This document shows positions 8,065-17,150 of a DNA stretch of 49,541 nt, piece by piece. The position numbers were made by a program, and so were the translations under genes. Location of the stretch: the NCBI GenBank assembly GCA_016787545.1, contig JAEUUS010000353.1, forward strand, positions 1-49,541, given 5' to 3'. Numbering within the stretch: the first letter of the stretch is position 1; each line of letters begins with the position of its first letter. The notes below the pieces were generated by a model. The model was not told the origin of the DNA. It worked only from the letters and a program-made list of their open reading frames with translations, and did no database searches. The DNA comes from Saprospiraceae bacterium (lineage in GTDB: Bacteria; Bacteroidota; Bacteroidia; Chitinophagales; Saprospiraceae).

Positions 8065-9498
8065 TTAACTGAAGTGTTTTTTCAAAAAATGGTATAAAAG
8101 CCTCACGCCTACACCGGTTCCGTCTTTGGTGCGATAGCTGTTGGCGGTCCGAAGGTAGGCAGGCCCGGCGATATCGAGGTGTAACCAGGGATAATCTACA
8201 AAATTTTCCAAAAATTTTCCGGCGGTAATCATCCCTGCATTGGAAGAACCAAGATTGCGCAGATCGGCAATGTTACTTTTTAATTCGTCGGCAAATTCTT
8301 TCCACAAAGGCAATTCCACCAGGCGCTCATAGGTCGTAAAACCGCTTTCTTCCAAAGTGGCCTTCACTTCTCTGGAAGCGGTACCCATGTAGCAAATGGC
8401 TTGGGTTCCTAAAGCTCTTACCGCAGAGCCCGTCAGGGTAGCGATATCCAATGCCAGCGATGGTTCAAATTTTTTGGCAAAGTGCAAGGCATCTGCGAGG
8501 ATAATCCGGCCTTCTGCATCCGTGTTAACCACCTCTACTGTTTTCCCGTTCCCCATGGTGATGACATCACCAGGCGCCAGGGCATTTTCACCAATTTTGT
8601 TATCGGTAATTGGAATTAACCCAACCAAATGGACCGGCAAACCTGTTTGGGCTGCCACTGCCATTGTACTCACTACAGTAGCAGCGCCAGCCATGTCGCA
8701 CTTCATATAATCCATGGCCTCACTGGGTTTCAGGCTCAGACCGCCGGTATCGTACACCACACCTTTCCCTACCAGTACTACTGGTTTTGCGTTGCGGGCT
8801 CCGGATGGATTCCATTCGAGCACACAAAACCGCGGCGGAATCTGACTGGCCCGGTTAACGGCTAATAAACCGCCCATTTTCAGGGCTTCAATATTTTCTT
8901 TGCCCAAAATTTCCGCCGAGAATCCATACGCTTTCGCTACTTCTCCAATGGTGTCTGCCATTTGAAGGGTATTGAAATGGGATTGGGGCTCATTAACGAG
9001 ATCGCGCGCTAAAAAAACGGCATCCAGCAAGGCATTGAATTCCTTGAGTTGACCTTCAGATGCGGAGTCTGAGCCAATCCAGATTTCCCGAAGGTTTTTT
9101 TCGGGTGCTTTGGTATAATATTTCAGAAACTGGTAACTGCCCAATGCCAACCCTTCGGCAAAGGCCATTGACCGGTCTTCCAAACAAAGATTTTGGATGC
9201 CCAGCGTTTCTATCTTGTACCGACGCAACTCGGAAAGAAGGTCATTCCCGGCTAACCGGGCGTCCTCCAAAGCAATAAAGGGATCACGTTCCTGCTTTAA
9301 AAGCCGGACAAATAAGATACCCTCTGCACGGGGAAACGTGAAACTGGAGACATCATGCTGAATCGCCTGATGTAAAAATGCCCGTTCGGCAGGCTCGAGC
9401 AAGGCGTCGAGCGGATCGAGTCGGTCTTTTTCGGCCAGTAAGACCTGATTAGGATGTATTGAGCCAGCTTTTAAGGCCTTCAAATGGACTCGTTTCAC
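8065..9498 (-). CDS. M17 leucyl aminopeptidase
   Basis: An M17 metallopeptidase that removes N-terminal residues from peptides in the cytoplasm. The catalytic domain shows VLVGKGVVYDTGGLSLKP (metal-binding Lys and Asp), MKCDMAGAATV, and the M17 signature NTDAEGRIILADAL. The C-terminus ends HLDIAGPAYL then GTGVGVRLLYHFL. The start is uncertain. No in-frame ATG lies between the promoter at 9611-9618 and the domain. GTG at 9498 gives 477 residues, a normal length. An ATG at 9708 lies upstream of the -7 element and inside lgt. CTG at 9606, 4 nt after the -7 element, is in frame and could be a leaderless start. Confidence 0.88.
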   Translation of the reverse strand: MKRVHLKALKAGSIHPNQVLLAEKDRLDPLDALLEPAERAFLHQAIQHDVSSFTFPRAEGILFVRLLKQERDPFIALEDARLAGNDLLSELRRYKIETLGIQNLCLEDRSMAFAEGLALGSYQFLKYYTKAPEKNLREIWIGSDSASEGQLKEFNALLDAVFLARDLVNEPQSHFNTLQMADTIGEVAKAYGFSAEILGKENIEALKMGGLLAVNRASQIPPRFCVLEWNPSGARNAKPVVLVGKGVVYDTGGLSLKPSEAMDYMKCDMAGAATVVSTMAVAAQTGLPVHLVGLIPITDNKIGENALAPGDVITMGNGKTVEVVNTDAEGRIILADALHFAKKFEPSLALDIATLTGSAVRALGTQAICYMGTASREVKATLEESGFTTYERLVELPLWKEFADELKSNIADLRNLGSSNAGMITAGKFLENFVDYPWLHLDIAGPAYLRTANSYRTKDGTGVGVRLLYHFLKKHFS

Positions 9499-9602
9499 TA
9501 CGCGGGATGCGATTAATGGAATGCGGATGAGGACTCGGAATGAACGGGATACAGTGATCGGAATAGGATTTGGGGGAGAAAATCCGAAGGCTGCACGCCA
9601 AA

Positions 9603-10343
9603 TCAGGGGGCAAAGATAGGTTTTTTTCGCCAATCCCAAAAATAATAGGCTAATCCAGCCATAACGGCTAATTGAATGCTTGATAAACCCAAGCCGGGAA
9701 CCTGCCAAACAGGTTTAAGGTAATCCAGTAAAAACCGCCAGCCTAAATAGGCTACCATAAATATCTTAAACCGAAAGCCATCAGGAAAGGGCTGTTTTCG
9801 CTCTTGCCAATACAAGCAAGCGGCTAAGCCTGACAAAAACAGTATTTCATACAGATTTACCGGATGTCTCGAAATGCCGTCGCCGAAATCCACGGCCCAG
9901 GGCAGGCTTGAAGGAATTCCGTGCGTACCATCAGTCAACCCTGCTAAATGACACCCGATACGACCCACGGCAAGGGCGAAAATCAGCGGGTAGGTCATTA
10001 AATCGCCTGAAGAAGTGCGAACGCCAATTCGTTTTTTAGTCAGCTCTACCCCAACCAAACCACCCAACAATCCACCAATGATGGTCTTTTGCCCCATCCA
10101 AACCTGAAGGTTAAGCTGCTTCAAATAGTCGGGATGCTCCAATAAGCCCAGCACATGACTGCCCAGAAATGCGCCAAGTGCAGCGCCCAGAAAAATCCAC
10201 ATCCGACCCTCATCACTGATCAGGTCCCGACTGCGCGCGCGTTGCCACACATACAGTCGATAACCAAGCGTATAAGCAAGCATTTCAAAAACCAAATGCC
10301 CGGAAAGCCTGGTTTCTCCCATATGAAATTCAAAAGGATACAT
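9603..10343 (-). CDS. Prolipoprotein diacylglyceryl transferase-like membrane protein
   Basis: A 246-residue polytopic membrane protein of the Lgt family, which transfers diacylglycerol to lipoprotein cysteines. It shows about six hydrophobic segments, GQKTIIGGLLGGLVGVEL, a GRIGCHLAGLTDGTHG version of the Lgt signature, and a HPVNLYE box. Canonical Lgt has GRIGNFINGE, so the catalytic Asn is Cys here and the acidic residue is missing. It is shorter than usual Lgt (about 280). It may be a paralogue with another acyl-transfer role. Its 3' end contains the promoter of the next gene, the M17 peptidase. Confidence 0.78.
   Translation of the reverse strand: MYPFEFHMGETRLSGHLVFEMLAYTLGYRLYVWQRARSRDLISDEGRMWIFLGAALGAFLGSHVLGLLEHPDYLKQLNLQVWMGQKTIIGGLLGGLVGVELTKKRIGVRTSSGDLMTYPLIFALAVGRIGCHLAGLTDGTHGIPSSLPWAVDFGDGISRHPVNLYEILFLSGLAACLYWQERKQPFPDGFRFKIFMVAYLGWRFLLDYLKPVWQVPGLGLSSIQLAVMAGLAYYFWDWRKKPIFAP
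9611..9618 (-). promoter_or_regulatory. -7 promoter element of the M17 peptidase
   Basis: TATCTTTG on the minus strand exactly matches TAnnTTTG. It lies in the last codons of the lgt-like gene and is followed by CCCC and an in-frame CTG. Confidence 0.55.
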
Positions 10344-10408
10344 GCGCTAAGGGCTTGTTATGAAGGGCCTTTGGACTTCCTGTGCCGGATATCCCGGCCT
10401 GTGTATGC

Positions 10409-12937
10409 TCACTCCACAGCATCGACCAGTGTTTTTACCCGAAATGCTTTTTTGGGATCCGGCAATTCTTTAGTTGTTTTAAACAGTACCTGAATGGTTT
10501 TATCTGGAAGCAAATCAAAATAATTATGGCTGAAAAATCCCTCCTCATCGGTTTGCAGGTACACGTTTTTAGCAAGATTTTTGGTTTCCAACCTGAGTTG
10601 ATAACCCATTTCAACTTTGTCTACAGACGTGATGCGCAGGCCAGGATTGGGCAGGTTCATTTTTTTGGAAGGGACGGCATAATAGTTCCGGATGCTGTAA
10701 ACTTTGCTCTCTGTTGGGTCGGTGAGTTGGAGTTCAATGACACAGTTTTCCGCTTTTTTGCCGTTTAACAGGCCCTTAAGCGTGCCCTCCCAAAGCAGTT
10801 TGCTCGAGTCGGTGTGGAGTTGAAGATCCGGTAAATTGAAATCAATCACATTGCTGCCTTCAAAAGTATAGGCATGAATGTGCAGGGTGACCTTCAGGGA
10901 ATCAGCCAGGTCATTTACGCCATAGATTTTGAGTTTATCTCCGTCCAGATACGGCAACACAGCTACCGGACTGAAAGCTTCGCGGGCATAGTAATGCAAG
11001 GCTTTCCACCTGCCATAGTTATCAATGCTGCTCCAGGAAGCTACCGGCCAAACGTCGTTCAGCTGCCAGTAAAGTGTACCCATGCAGTAAGGTTTATGGC
11101 GGCGTTGCGCTTCGAAACCTGTGCGCATTCCTTCTGCCTGAAGCAGTTGACTCACATATACAAAATCTTCAAAGTTTTTCGGGTTGCGGAAATCGCGTTT
11201 CATGTACTCGGCAATCAGGGCATTGCCTCTTGGATGCTTTTGGTGCAACAGCATCACCTTGCTGTCGAGCTTGCGGTCTTCAGGCTCGGTGAACGATTGA
11301 ATAGTACGCCATTCCGGAAAGCTCTGGAAGCCATATTCACTCATGAAGCGCGGCACTTTTTTGTTCAAAATCTCAAAAGGTTCTTCATCGTGCCAAACAC
11401 CCCAATAGTGGGAATCGCCTTCGGTGAGTGATTTGGGGTTGGCGCGGCCGTAGCGCGGGGAACTTTCCCAATAAGGAACACCACCGGCATTGTTTTCTAC
11501 ATAGGTGCGCAGGATGTCGGAATACAGCAGTTTGTATTCCCGCCAGAGTTGGGTGCGCTGAGCTTCGGTGAATTGCATTTGCCAGCCCCAGTTGTGCCAG
11601 GCTTCGTCGTTTTCGTTGTTGCCACACCAAAGGGCAATGCTGGGGTGCTGGCGCAAGCGTTCAATTTGTTCGAGCGCTTCGAGGGCCGCTGTTTTCAGGA
11701 AGCGACCATTGCCGGGGTACAGCGCGCAGGCGTACATAAAATCCTGCCAGACAAGAATACCGCGGGCATCGCAGAGCTGGTAAAAGGTTTCGTCTTCATA
11801 GATACCGCCGCCCCAAACCCGGAGCATGTTCATATTACCAGCCACTACATCGTCGAGCAGCTTTTTGGTACGCAAAGGATCCACCCTGTCCTGAAAAATA
11901 TCCTGTGGAATGTAATTGGCGCCTTTGGCGAAAACGGGTTTTCCGTTCAGGCGAAAATAAAAAGTTTCTCCTTTGGCATCTTTTTCCGTAACCAGTTCAA
12001 TTTTTCGGATACCCATCCGAACATCCTGACGTTCAACGGTTTGGGCGCCTTTTTTGATTTCAATGGTGAAATCATATAAATGCGGTTCTCCCATACCGGC
12101 GCACCACCAGAGTTTGGGATTTTCTACATCGTAAGTCACAGAATCTGCGTGGGTTCCCGGCCAGATGATGCGGTCTTCCACTGATTTTCGTTTTCCCTCT
12201 TTGAATTGTACTACCACCGGGAATTTTAGGTCTGAGCGATAACGGAAGCGGGCTACCATACGGGCTTTTTCCGGGTCCACGCTTTGGGTAGTGATGTACA
12301 TGTTTTCAATCAGGATATCGTCCCAGGCTTCCAGTTGCGGTTTTTGTAAAATGCCGGCGCCTACGAACCGGGGTCCCCAGTCCCAACCGTAGTGAAATTG
12401 TGCTTTACGCGACATAACCCGTTGACCACCAGGTAGTTCGTATCCCAGGTTTTTCCAGGCGTCGTCGGTTTTTTTGAGTGGGCTTTCGAAATAGATATGT
12501 AGTGTATTGCCGGTGGGTTTCAAAAATCGTTTGGCTTCCACACGCCAGGTACGAAACATGTTATCGGTTTCCATGATCAGGGAATCGTTCAGGAACACCT
12601 GCGCATAGGTATCGAGACCTTTGAAAATAAGTTCTACATGCTTTTTGGCCAGAGTCTCCGGGCTCACATCGAATGTAGACTGAAATTCCCAGTCTTCCTT
12701 TTCAATCCACTGGAGTTTTTCCTCGTTATCGCGCCAAAACGGATCTTCGATCATACCGTTTTGCAACAGAGCCGTGTGCACACTTACCGGCACTTTTACT
12801 GGTTTCCAGTCTGGTTTTCCAACCTGTCTGAATTCCCATTGGCCGGTATTCAGAGCCTGACGAATGGGCGTATAGCTGGGTTGGGCATCGGTTAACATGG
12901 GCAGAAGAGCAATTGCGAGGAGAAAAACTTGTTTCAT
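10409..12937 (-). CDS. GH2 beta-mannosidase, exported
   Basis: An 842-residue glycoside hydrolase family 2 enzyme. The signal peptide is MKQVFLLAIALLPMLTDAQ. Domain order is an N-terminal jelly roll (EDPFWRDNEEKLQWIEKEDW, typical of mannosidases), an immunoglobulin-like middle domain, a TIM barrel, and C-terminal beta domains. The acid/base glutamate is in CGNNENDEAW (E442) and the nucleophile in FMSEYGFQS (E534). It should remove beta-mannose from mannan or glycoprotein oligosaccharides, in the periplasm. The start at 12937 follows a TACTTTTG element by only 4 nt, predicting a leaderless transcript. No T9SS tail is present. Confidence 0.93.
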   Translation of the reverse strand: MKQVFLLAIALLPMLTDAQPSYTPIRQALNTGQWEFRQVGKPDWKPVKVPVSVHTALLQNGMIEDPFWRDNEEKLQWIEKEDWEFQSTFDVSPETLAKKHVELIFKGLDTYAQVFLNDSLIMETDNMFRTWRVEAKRFLKPTGNTLHIYFESPLKKTDDAWKNLGYELPGGQRVMSRKAQFHYGWDWGPRFVGAGILQKPQLEAWDDILIENMYITTQSVDPEKARMVARFRYRSDLKFPVVVQFKEGKRKSVEDRIIWPGTHADSVTYDVENPKLWWCAGMGEPHLYDFTIEIKKGAQTVERQDVRMGIRKIELVTEKDAKGETFYFRLNGKPVFAKGANYIPQDIFQDRVDPLRTKKLLDDVVAGNMNMLRVWGGGIYEDETFYQLCDARGILVWQDFMYACALYPGNGRFLKTAALEALEQIERLRQHPSIALWCGNNENDEAWHNWGWQMQFTEAQRTQLWREYKLLYSDILRTYVENNAGGVPYWESSPRYGRANPKSLTEGDSHYWGVWHDEEPFEILNKKVPRFMSEYGFQSFPEWRTIQSFTEPEDRKLDSKVMLLHQKHPRGNALIAEYMKRDFRNPKNFEDFVYVSQLLQAEGMRTGFEAQRRHKPYCMGTLYWQLNDVWPVASWSSIDNYGRWKALHYYAREAFSPVAVLPYLDGDKLKIYGVNDLADSLKVTLHIHAYTFEGSNVIDFNLPDLQLHTDSSKLLWEGTLKGLLNGKKAENCVIELQLTDPTESKVYSIRNYYAVPSKKMNLPNPGLRITSVDKVEMGYQLRLETKNLAKNVYLQTDEEGFFSHNYFDLLPDKTIQVLFKTTKELPDPKKAFRVKTLVDAVE

Positions 12938-12941
12938 CCGG

Positions 12942-12949
12942 CAAAAGTA
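12942..12949 (-). promoter_or_regulatory. -7 element of the beta-mannosidase (leaderless)
   Basis: TACTTTTG on the minus strand, then CCGG, then ATG. The element abuts the outer arm of the palindromic repeat at 12953-13144. Confidence 0.6.
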
Positions 12950-12952
12950 GAG

Positions 12953-13144
12953 AATATCCAATATCCAATGTCCAATAGCCAATGTCCAAGTGGTACGCGG
13001 GCATGGCGTCAGCACATTTTTGGAGCATTACTCGCCTGAATGGCGAGTGGTTGGCAGGTGTTTTTGCCATTCAGCGCAGTAATAACCAACCATCGTGCTG
13101 ACGCTATGCGGGCGCACCACTTGGACATTGGACATTGGATATTG
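12953..13144 (+). repeat. Palindromic repeat element, copy A
   Basis: The outer arms are arrays of AATATCCAATGTCCAA units on the left and their reverse complement on the right. Inside are GTGGT/ACCAC and a 97-nt core (13008-13104) bounded by GTCAGCAC and GTGCTGAC. The core contains two smaller palindromes (ACTCGCC-TGAAT-GGCGAGT and TTGCCATTCAG). A second copy in inverted orientation lies at 15700-15903. No ORF is present. Confidence 0.88.
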
Positions 13145-13263
13145 ATTATTTCTTTGGATTCGCTCATTTCCGACATTTTATATTCTTTTTTATGGGAGTT
13201 GTCCATATATGATGTAATTTGTTTATTTTGCACGCCAAATTTTATCACTTTAAACACAAAACT

Positions 13264-15699
13264 ATGAAACCCTACTATTTCCTGATGGGCTTGCTGCTGC
13301 ATGCCTTGCTCTCCACATCTACACTTTCAGCCCAGTCCTGGGAAGTGCTGTTCCAAAACCCTGGCTTGCAGGGTGCTTACCAGGTTTTTGCTTATCCCGG
13401 CCCCGACAATGGTGTAAACCTGTATGCTACCGATCTGGCCGGCAATGGGCCATTTCCCATTTATTCGCTTGATGCGGATGGAATGTACGTCGGACAAAGC
13501 CAGTTTAACTGGTCGACTGACTGGGAAATGATAAATGTTGATAATACCGGGGCATCCTACTGGATCACCTTTTACAAACTTAGAAAAGTATCTACAACAG
13601 GGGCAATCCAATGGACTTATAGTCCGCCGGTAAGCGCAGGTATACTTTGGAACCAACCCACACCCAACGGAGGCGCTTGTCTGCAATACCATGGCAATAA
13701 TAGCATCGGTTATGTGATAGATTATATTAATGCCAACGGGCAATTGGTGAATCGGTTTAGTTTTAACTCTGGTAGCAATAACTGGCCGCATGAATATTTT
13801 CCAGGCTATGATAACAGCCTGATTTACACCTACGATTGGAGTTCAAGTGGCGACAGGCATTGGGTGAAGGTTAATCAGCAGAATCAAATTGAGTGGGAAA
13901 AGGATTTGAATCAAGACGCAATATTCCTGAATGGTTCTGCCCCGGATGGGTCTGCTTATTATGTATTAAATGGCATACTGGTGAAATTAAATGCTGCCGG
14001 CACGCAGGTTTGGCAAAAAAACATCAGCAATTTTTATCCGCAATTGAGTGGGTATCCCAATGATTTTCTGGTTCGTGCAGATGGCAGCCTGATCCTGATT
14101 AGCAGTGTTTACGACAACCAACCGCCATGGAATGAAAAAATCTGTTTTGTAAATCTCAATCCAGACAATGGCGAGGTCATTTGGGCAAAAGCAACGGCAC
14201 ATAGTGAATGGGCGAGTTATCCGGCAACGCCAGCTTTGGAATTGCAGGATGGAGGCATCCTGGCATGTAGTTTTCCACTCGGCAATTCATCTGACGATCC
14301 TTACGTTTGGGTAATACGCACTGACGCCAACGGCAACACACTCACCAATCAGATTTCCGGTATGGCATTCCGGGATGAAAATAGCAATTGTGAACAGGAT
14401 GCAGGCGAAGCCCCGCTGAAGAACGTATCCATTATGGCCAAATCGGCCGCATATACTTTTTCTGCAACCTCCTGGGAAGATGGCGCTTTTAACATGCCAT
14501 TGTTGGCAGGTAATTACACGCTTTCAGTGGCACAGCCCGGCACCTATTGGTCTTATTGCAATTTCCCCAACCCGGTCAATATCAGTTCTTCCAACGATAC
14601 CGTATTCCTTCCTTTAGGCGCCCGCGCCATCGTTGATTGCCCGGAACTGGTGGTTTCGATGGGCAGTCCGGTTTTCCGTCGGTGTTTCGAAAATAACTAT
14701 TTCACAGTGCAATACCATAACTACGGCACCGCCCCGGCTGAAGATGCCTATATCAACATTACCCTGCCTGCGGAATTGATTTACATTTCATCTTCAGTGC
14801 CGCTGGCAAGCCAAAACGACCAAACCTATACCTTTAACCTGGGTACTGTAGGCGTGGGAGAAGGAGGTGTTTTCACCATTACGTTTAAGGTGGATTGCGA
14901 TGTGCCGCTGGGTGAAATACTGTGTGCAACTGCTCAGGCTTACCCGGATACACTGTGCATTCCTACCACGGAGGCCCGAACTTTCAACCGTTTTTGTTTG
15001 CCGGTGGTGGCATCATACGATCCCAACGACAAAACAGCATTCCTGAACGGCAAACCGGAAACCTCCAAAATAGCCCCGGGCAAACCCCTGGAATACCTGA
15101 TCCGATTCCAGAACACTGGCACTGACACTGCTTTCAATATTGTGATTACTGATACGCTCACCACCCTGCTGGAGCCGGGTTCTGTGGTGCCGGGCGCTTC
15201 CAGTCACCCGTATACTTTTTCATTGCGTGATGGCAAGGTATTGGTATTCAGTTTCAACGATATTTTGTTGCCAGATTCCAATATCAACGAAGCAGCATCG
15301 CATGGATTTGTAAAGTTTTCCATCAAACAAAAGGCTGGCAATCCACTGGGAGCATCCCTGAAAAACAAGGCTGCTATCTTTTTTGACTTCAACGATCCGG
15401 TGATCACCAATGAAACCGCTCTGGTGATCACCAATTCCGTTGGCGTCCAGGAGCCTGCTGAATTGTTCCAGGCGCGGGTATGGCCTATTCCGGCCACGGA
15501 TGCCGTGACGATCCAGTCGCCCGGCAGCGATATTTTGGGCTGGAAACTGATGGATGCCACCGGGAAAGTGCAGCAAAGTGGCGGTAAGGCAGCATCAGAG
15601 TTCATATTGCAGCGCCGCGGCCTGCCTGCCGGCATCTACTGGTGCCAGATCAGGCTGGAAAACGGCGGATTTGCTGTAGGACGCGTGGTGTTTGAATAA
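13264..15699 (+). CDS. Exported protein with DUF11-like repeats and T9SS sorting domain
   Basis: An 811-residue secreted protein. The signal peptide is MKPYYFLMGLLLHALLSTSTLSAQ. Residues about 25-365 look like a beta-propeller of the PQQ/quinoprotein-like type, with repeats such as NLNPDNGEVIWAK. Residues about 370-470 resemble a Cna-B/SdrD-like fold (GMAFRDENSNCEQDAGEAPL). Residues 480-725 are conserved-repeat/DUF11-like domains (ASYDPNDKTAF, LEYLIRFQNTGTDTAFN). The last 75 residues, VWPIPATDAVTIQ to the end, fit a type-A T9SS sorting domain. It should be moved across the outer membrane and tethered to the surface. The start at 13264 gives the signal peptide. It is bracketed by the inverted repeat copies A and B. 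Confidence 0.82.
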   Translation: MKPYYFLMGLLLHALLSTSTLSAQSWEVLFQNPGLQGAYQVFAYPGPDNGVNLYATDLAGNGPFPIYSLDADGMYVGQSQFNWSTDWEMINVDNTGASYWITFYKLRKVSTTGAIQWTYSPPVSAGILWNQPTPNGGACLQYHGNNSIGYVIDYINANGQLVNRFSFNSGSNNWPHEYFPGYDNSLIYTYDWSSSGDRHWVKVNQQNQIEWEKDLNQDAIFLNGSAPDGSAYYVLNGILVKLNAAGTQVWQKNISNFYPQLSGYPNDFLVRADGSLILISSVYDNQPPWNEKICFVNLNPDNGEVIWAKATAHSEWASYPATPALELQDGGILACSFPLGNSSDDPYVWVIRTDANGNTLTNQISGMAFRDENSNCEQDAGEAPLKNVSIMAKSAAYTFSATSWEDGAFNMPLLAGNYTLSVAQPGTYWSYCNFPNPVNISSSNDTVFLPLGARAIVDCPELVVSMGSPVFRRCFENNYFTVQYHNYGTAPAEDAYINITLPAELIYISSSVPLASQNDQTYTFNLGTVGVGEGGVFTITFKVDCDVPLGEILCATAQAYPDTLCIPTTEARTFNRFCLPVVASYDPNDKTAFLNGKPETSKIAPGKPLEYLIRFQNTGTDTAFNIVITDTLTTLLEPGSVVPGASSHPYTFSLRDGKVLVFSFNDILLPDSNINEAASHGFVKFSIKQKAGNPLGASLKNKAAIFFDFNDPVITNETALVITNSVGVQEPAELFQARVWPIPATDAVTIQSPGSDILGWKLMDATGKVQQSGGKAASEFILQRRGLPAGIYWCQIRLENGGFAVGRVVFE

Positions 15700-15903
15700 A
15701 TATCCAATGCGCAATGTCCAATAACCAATGTCCAATGTCCAAGTAGTGCGCCTGCCTGGCATCAGCACAATGGTTGGGTATTAATTCGCCTGAATGGCGA
15801 AAATACCTGCCAACCACTCGCCATTCAGGCGAGTAAAGTTCAAAAATGTGCTGACGCCAGGCAGGCGCACCACTTGGACATTGGTTATTGGATATTGGAC
15901 ATT
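15700..15903 (-). repeat. Palindromic repeat element, copy B (inverted)
   Basis: Begins on the base after the stop codon of the T9SS protein and ends 4 nt before the -7 element of the next gene. The core at 15759-15855, read on the minus strand, matches copy A's core at more than 80% of positions, including ACTCGCCTGAATGGCGAGTG and the TTGGCAGGT segment. The arms are again TCCAATGTCCAA units. Confidence 0.88.
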
Positions 15904-15906
15904 CTC

Positions 15907-15914
15907 TATGTTTG
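15907..15914 (+). promoter_or_regulatory. -7 element of the phosphatase gene (leaderless)
   Basis: TATGTTTG, then CGGC, then ATG at 15919. The 45 bases around this site align with those before the beta-mannosidase start, both adjoining an arm of the palindromic repeat. Confidence 0.6.
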
Positions 15915-15918
15915 CGGC

Positions 15919-16371
15919 ATGAAAATTCTAATGGTTTGTCTCGGCAATATCTGTCGCAGCCCGCTGGCAGAAGGCATTATGAAACAGAAAATCCGCGAAG
16001 CATCCCTTAGCTGGATGGTAGATAGCGCCGGAACGGGCTATTGGCATGTTGGCGAATTGCCGGATCGCCGGTCAGTTGTAACTGCCGGTCAGCATGGCAT
16101 TGACATCACCGATCAGCGGGCGCGACAGTTTCAGGTGGCAGATTTTGACCGATTCGATCAGATTTTTGTGATGGATACCCAAAACCGGCGGGATGTGTTG
16201 CGTTTGGCTCAAACAGAGGCACATCGGGCCAAAGTGATGCTGATGCTGGATGAATTGTATCCAGGCGAGGATCGCTCAGTGCCAGATCCGTATTATGACG
16301 ATAATGGCTTTGAGGAGGTGTTTACTATGCTGGATGAGGCTTGCGAGGCGTTTGTCAACCGAGTGGCTTAA
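15919..16371 (+). CDS. Low-molecular-weight protein tyrosine phosphatase
   Basis: A 150-residue cytoplasmic phosphatase. The N-terminal P-loop VCLGNICRSPLAEG supplies nucleophile Cys7 and Arg13. The general acid Asp is in the VPDPYYDD motif near residue 118. Both match the low-molecular-weight PTP family, which dephosphorylates phosphotyrosine, often on capsule or exopolysaccharide kinases. No such kinase is next to it. The start at 15919 sets the active site at the normal distance. The 15 upstream codons are made of the repeat element. Confidence 0.93.
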   Translation: MKILMVCLGNICRSPLAEGIMKQKIREASLSWMVDSAGTGYWHVGELPDRRSVVTAGQHGIDITDQRARQFQVADFDRFDQIFVMDTQNRRDVLRLAQTEAHRAKVMLMLDELYPGEDRSVPDPYYDDNGFEEVFTMLDEACEAFVNRVA

Positions 16372-16512
16372 AGGGGGTATTATAACCGTGACTATGGATG
16401 GGACGTGCAGGTAAAAACCCCTGATTTTACTTTCCGGCGTTTCTACGCTTTTTGAAGAACGGCGATGCTATGACCTTTGATCCATCAAACAACAAGTTCA
16501 AAGCAAAGCAAT

Positions 16513-16908
16513 ATGAAACGTACCTTCTGCCTCGTCGCTCTGTTTACCCTGATTGGCATGAATCTTCACGCCCAAAGAACAGCTACCTGGAAAGGGGGAA
16601 CTCCTGGTAGATCCAGTGCCTGGGACTGTCCGACCAATTGGAAGGAAGGCCGGGTGCCGGATGAGTTTACCCATGTATTTATTCCAGACGTCTCAACGTC
16701 AACTTTTAATTATCCCTGCATCAAAGAGAGAACCGTAGAGGTTGCAAGTATCCAACTTGCATCAAATGCGCTATTGCATTTGGAAAGAAATGCTACCCTG
16801 TTGGAATTGGATCACCTCAAACCAAGCAAGATTTTACCTGCAAACGAACTGCTCGCTTCCGGCAGTGCGGCAGACAGTTCTGTGTCGTTCCAAAAGAAAC
16901 AGCGGTAG
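16513..16908 (+). CDS. Small exported protein of unknown function
   Basis: A 131-residue protein with signal peptide MKRTFCLVALFTLIGMNLHAQ. The mature part, TATWKGGTPGRSSAWDCPTNWKEGRVPDEFTHVFIP, resembles the W-x-NW-x-G-x-VP segment often seen at the start of large Bacteroidota surface proteins. Here it stops after about 110 residues and has no sorting domain, so it may be a truncated relative or a soluble stand-alone domain. A GACCTTTG element (7 of 8 match) lies near 16472. Function unknown. Confidence 0.65.
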   Translation: MKRTFCLVALFTLIGMNLHAQRTATWKGGTPGRSSAWDCPTNWKEGRVPDEFTHVFIPDVSTSTFNYPCIKERTVEVASIQLASNALLHLERNATLLELDHLKPSKILPANELLASGSAADSSVSFQKKQR

Positions 16909-16941
16909 AAGTAGCATATTATTTTAGCGATGTTTGGGTTA

Positions 16942-16970
16942 CCTCTGCCGGTTGAATGAACTGGCAGAGG
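16942..16970 (+). terminator. Hairpin after the small exported protein
   Basis: CCTCTGCC (16942-16949) pairs with GGCAGAGG (16963-16970), with GTT/AAC pairing inside the loop. It lies 33 nt after the stop codon. There is no clear T-run, so termination is only probable. Confidence 0.45.
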
Positions 16971-16979
16971 ATGTTATTA

Positions 16980-17144
16980 GAGCATGTTGGGGATTTTCTG
17001 ACGGAGTCAAAAATTTGAGCTTTTTTCGTCAGTTTTTGCGTTTTTGAAGAAGCATCCCGAGTACTTGGGACGTGACTGAAAAAAGGTGAAAAATGGCGAA
17101 AAAAGGACAGTTTTTGGCCCGGCAAGAAAATCCCCAACATGCTC
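16980..17144. mobile_element. MITE-like element, 165 bp
   Basis: Perfect 20-bp terminal inverted repeats, GAGCATGTTGGGGATTTTCT (16980-16999) and its complement (17125-17144), are flanked by the direct repeat TTA at 16977-16979 and 17145-17147, which fits a target-site duplication. The interior has no ORF. It sits in the gap between convergent genes, 4 nt from the stop codon of the S74 protein, and may also end transcription from both sides. Confidence 0.75.
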
Positions 17145-17150
17145 TTAGGC

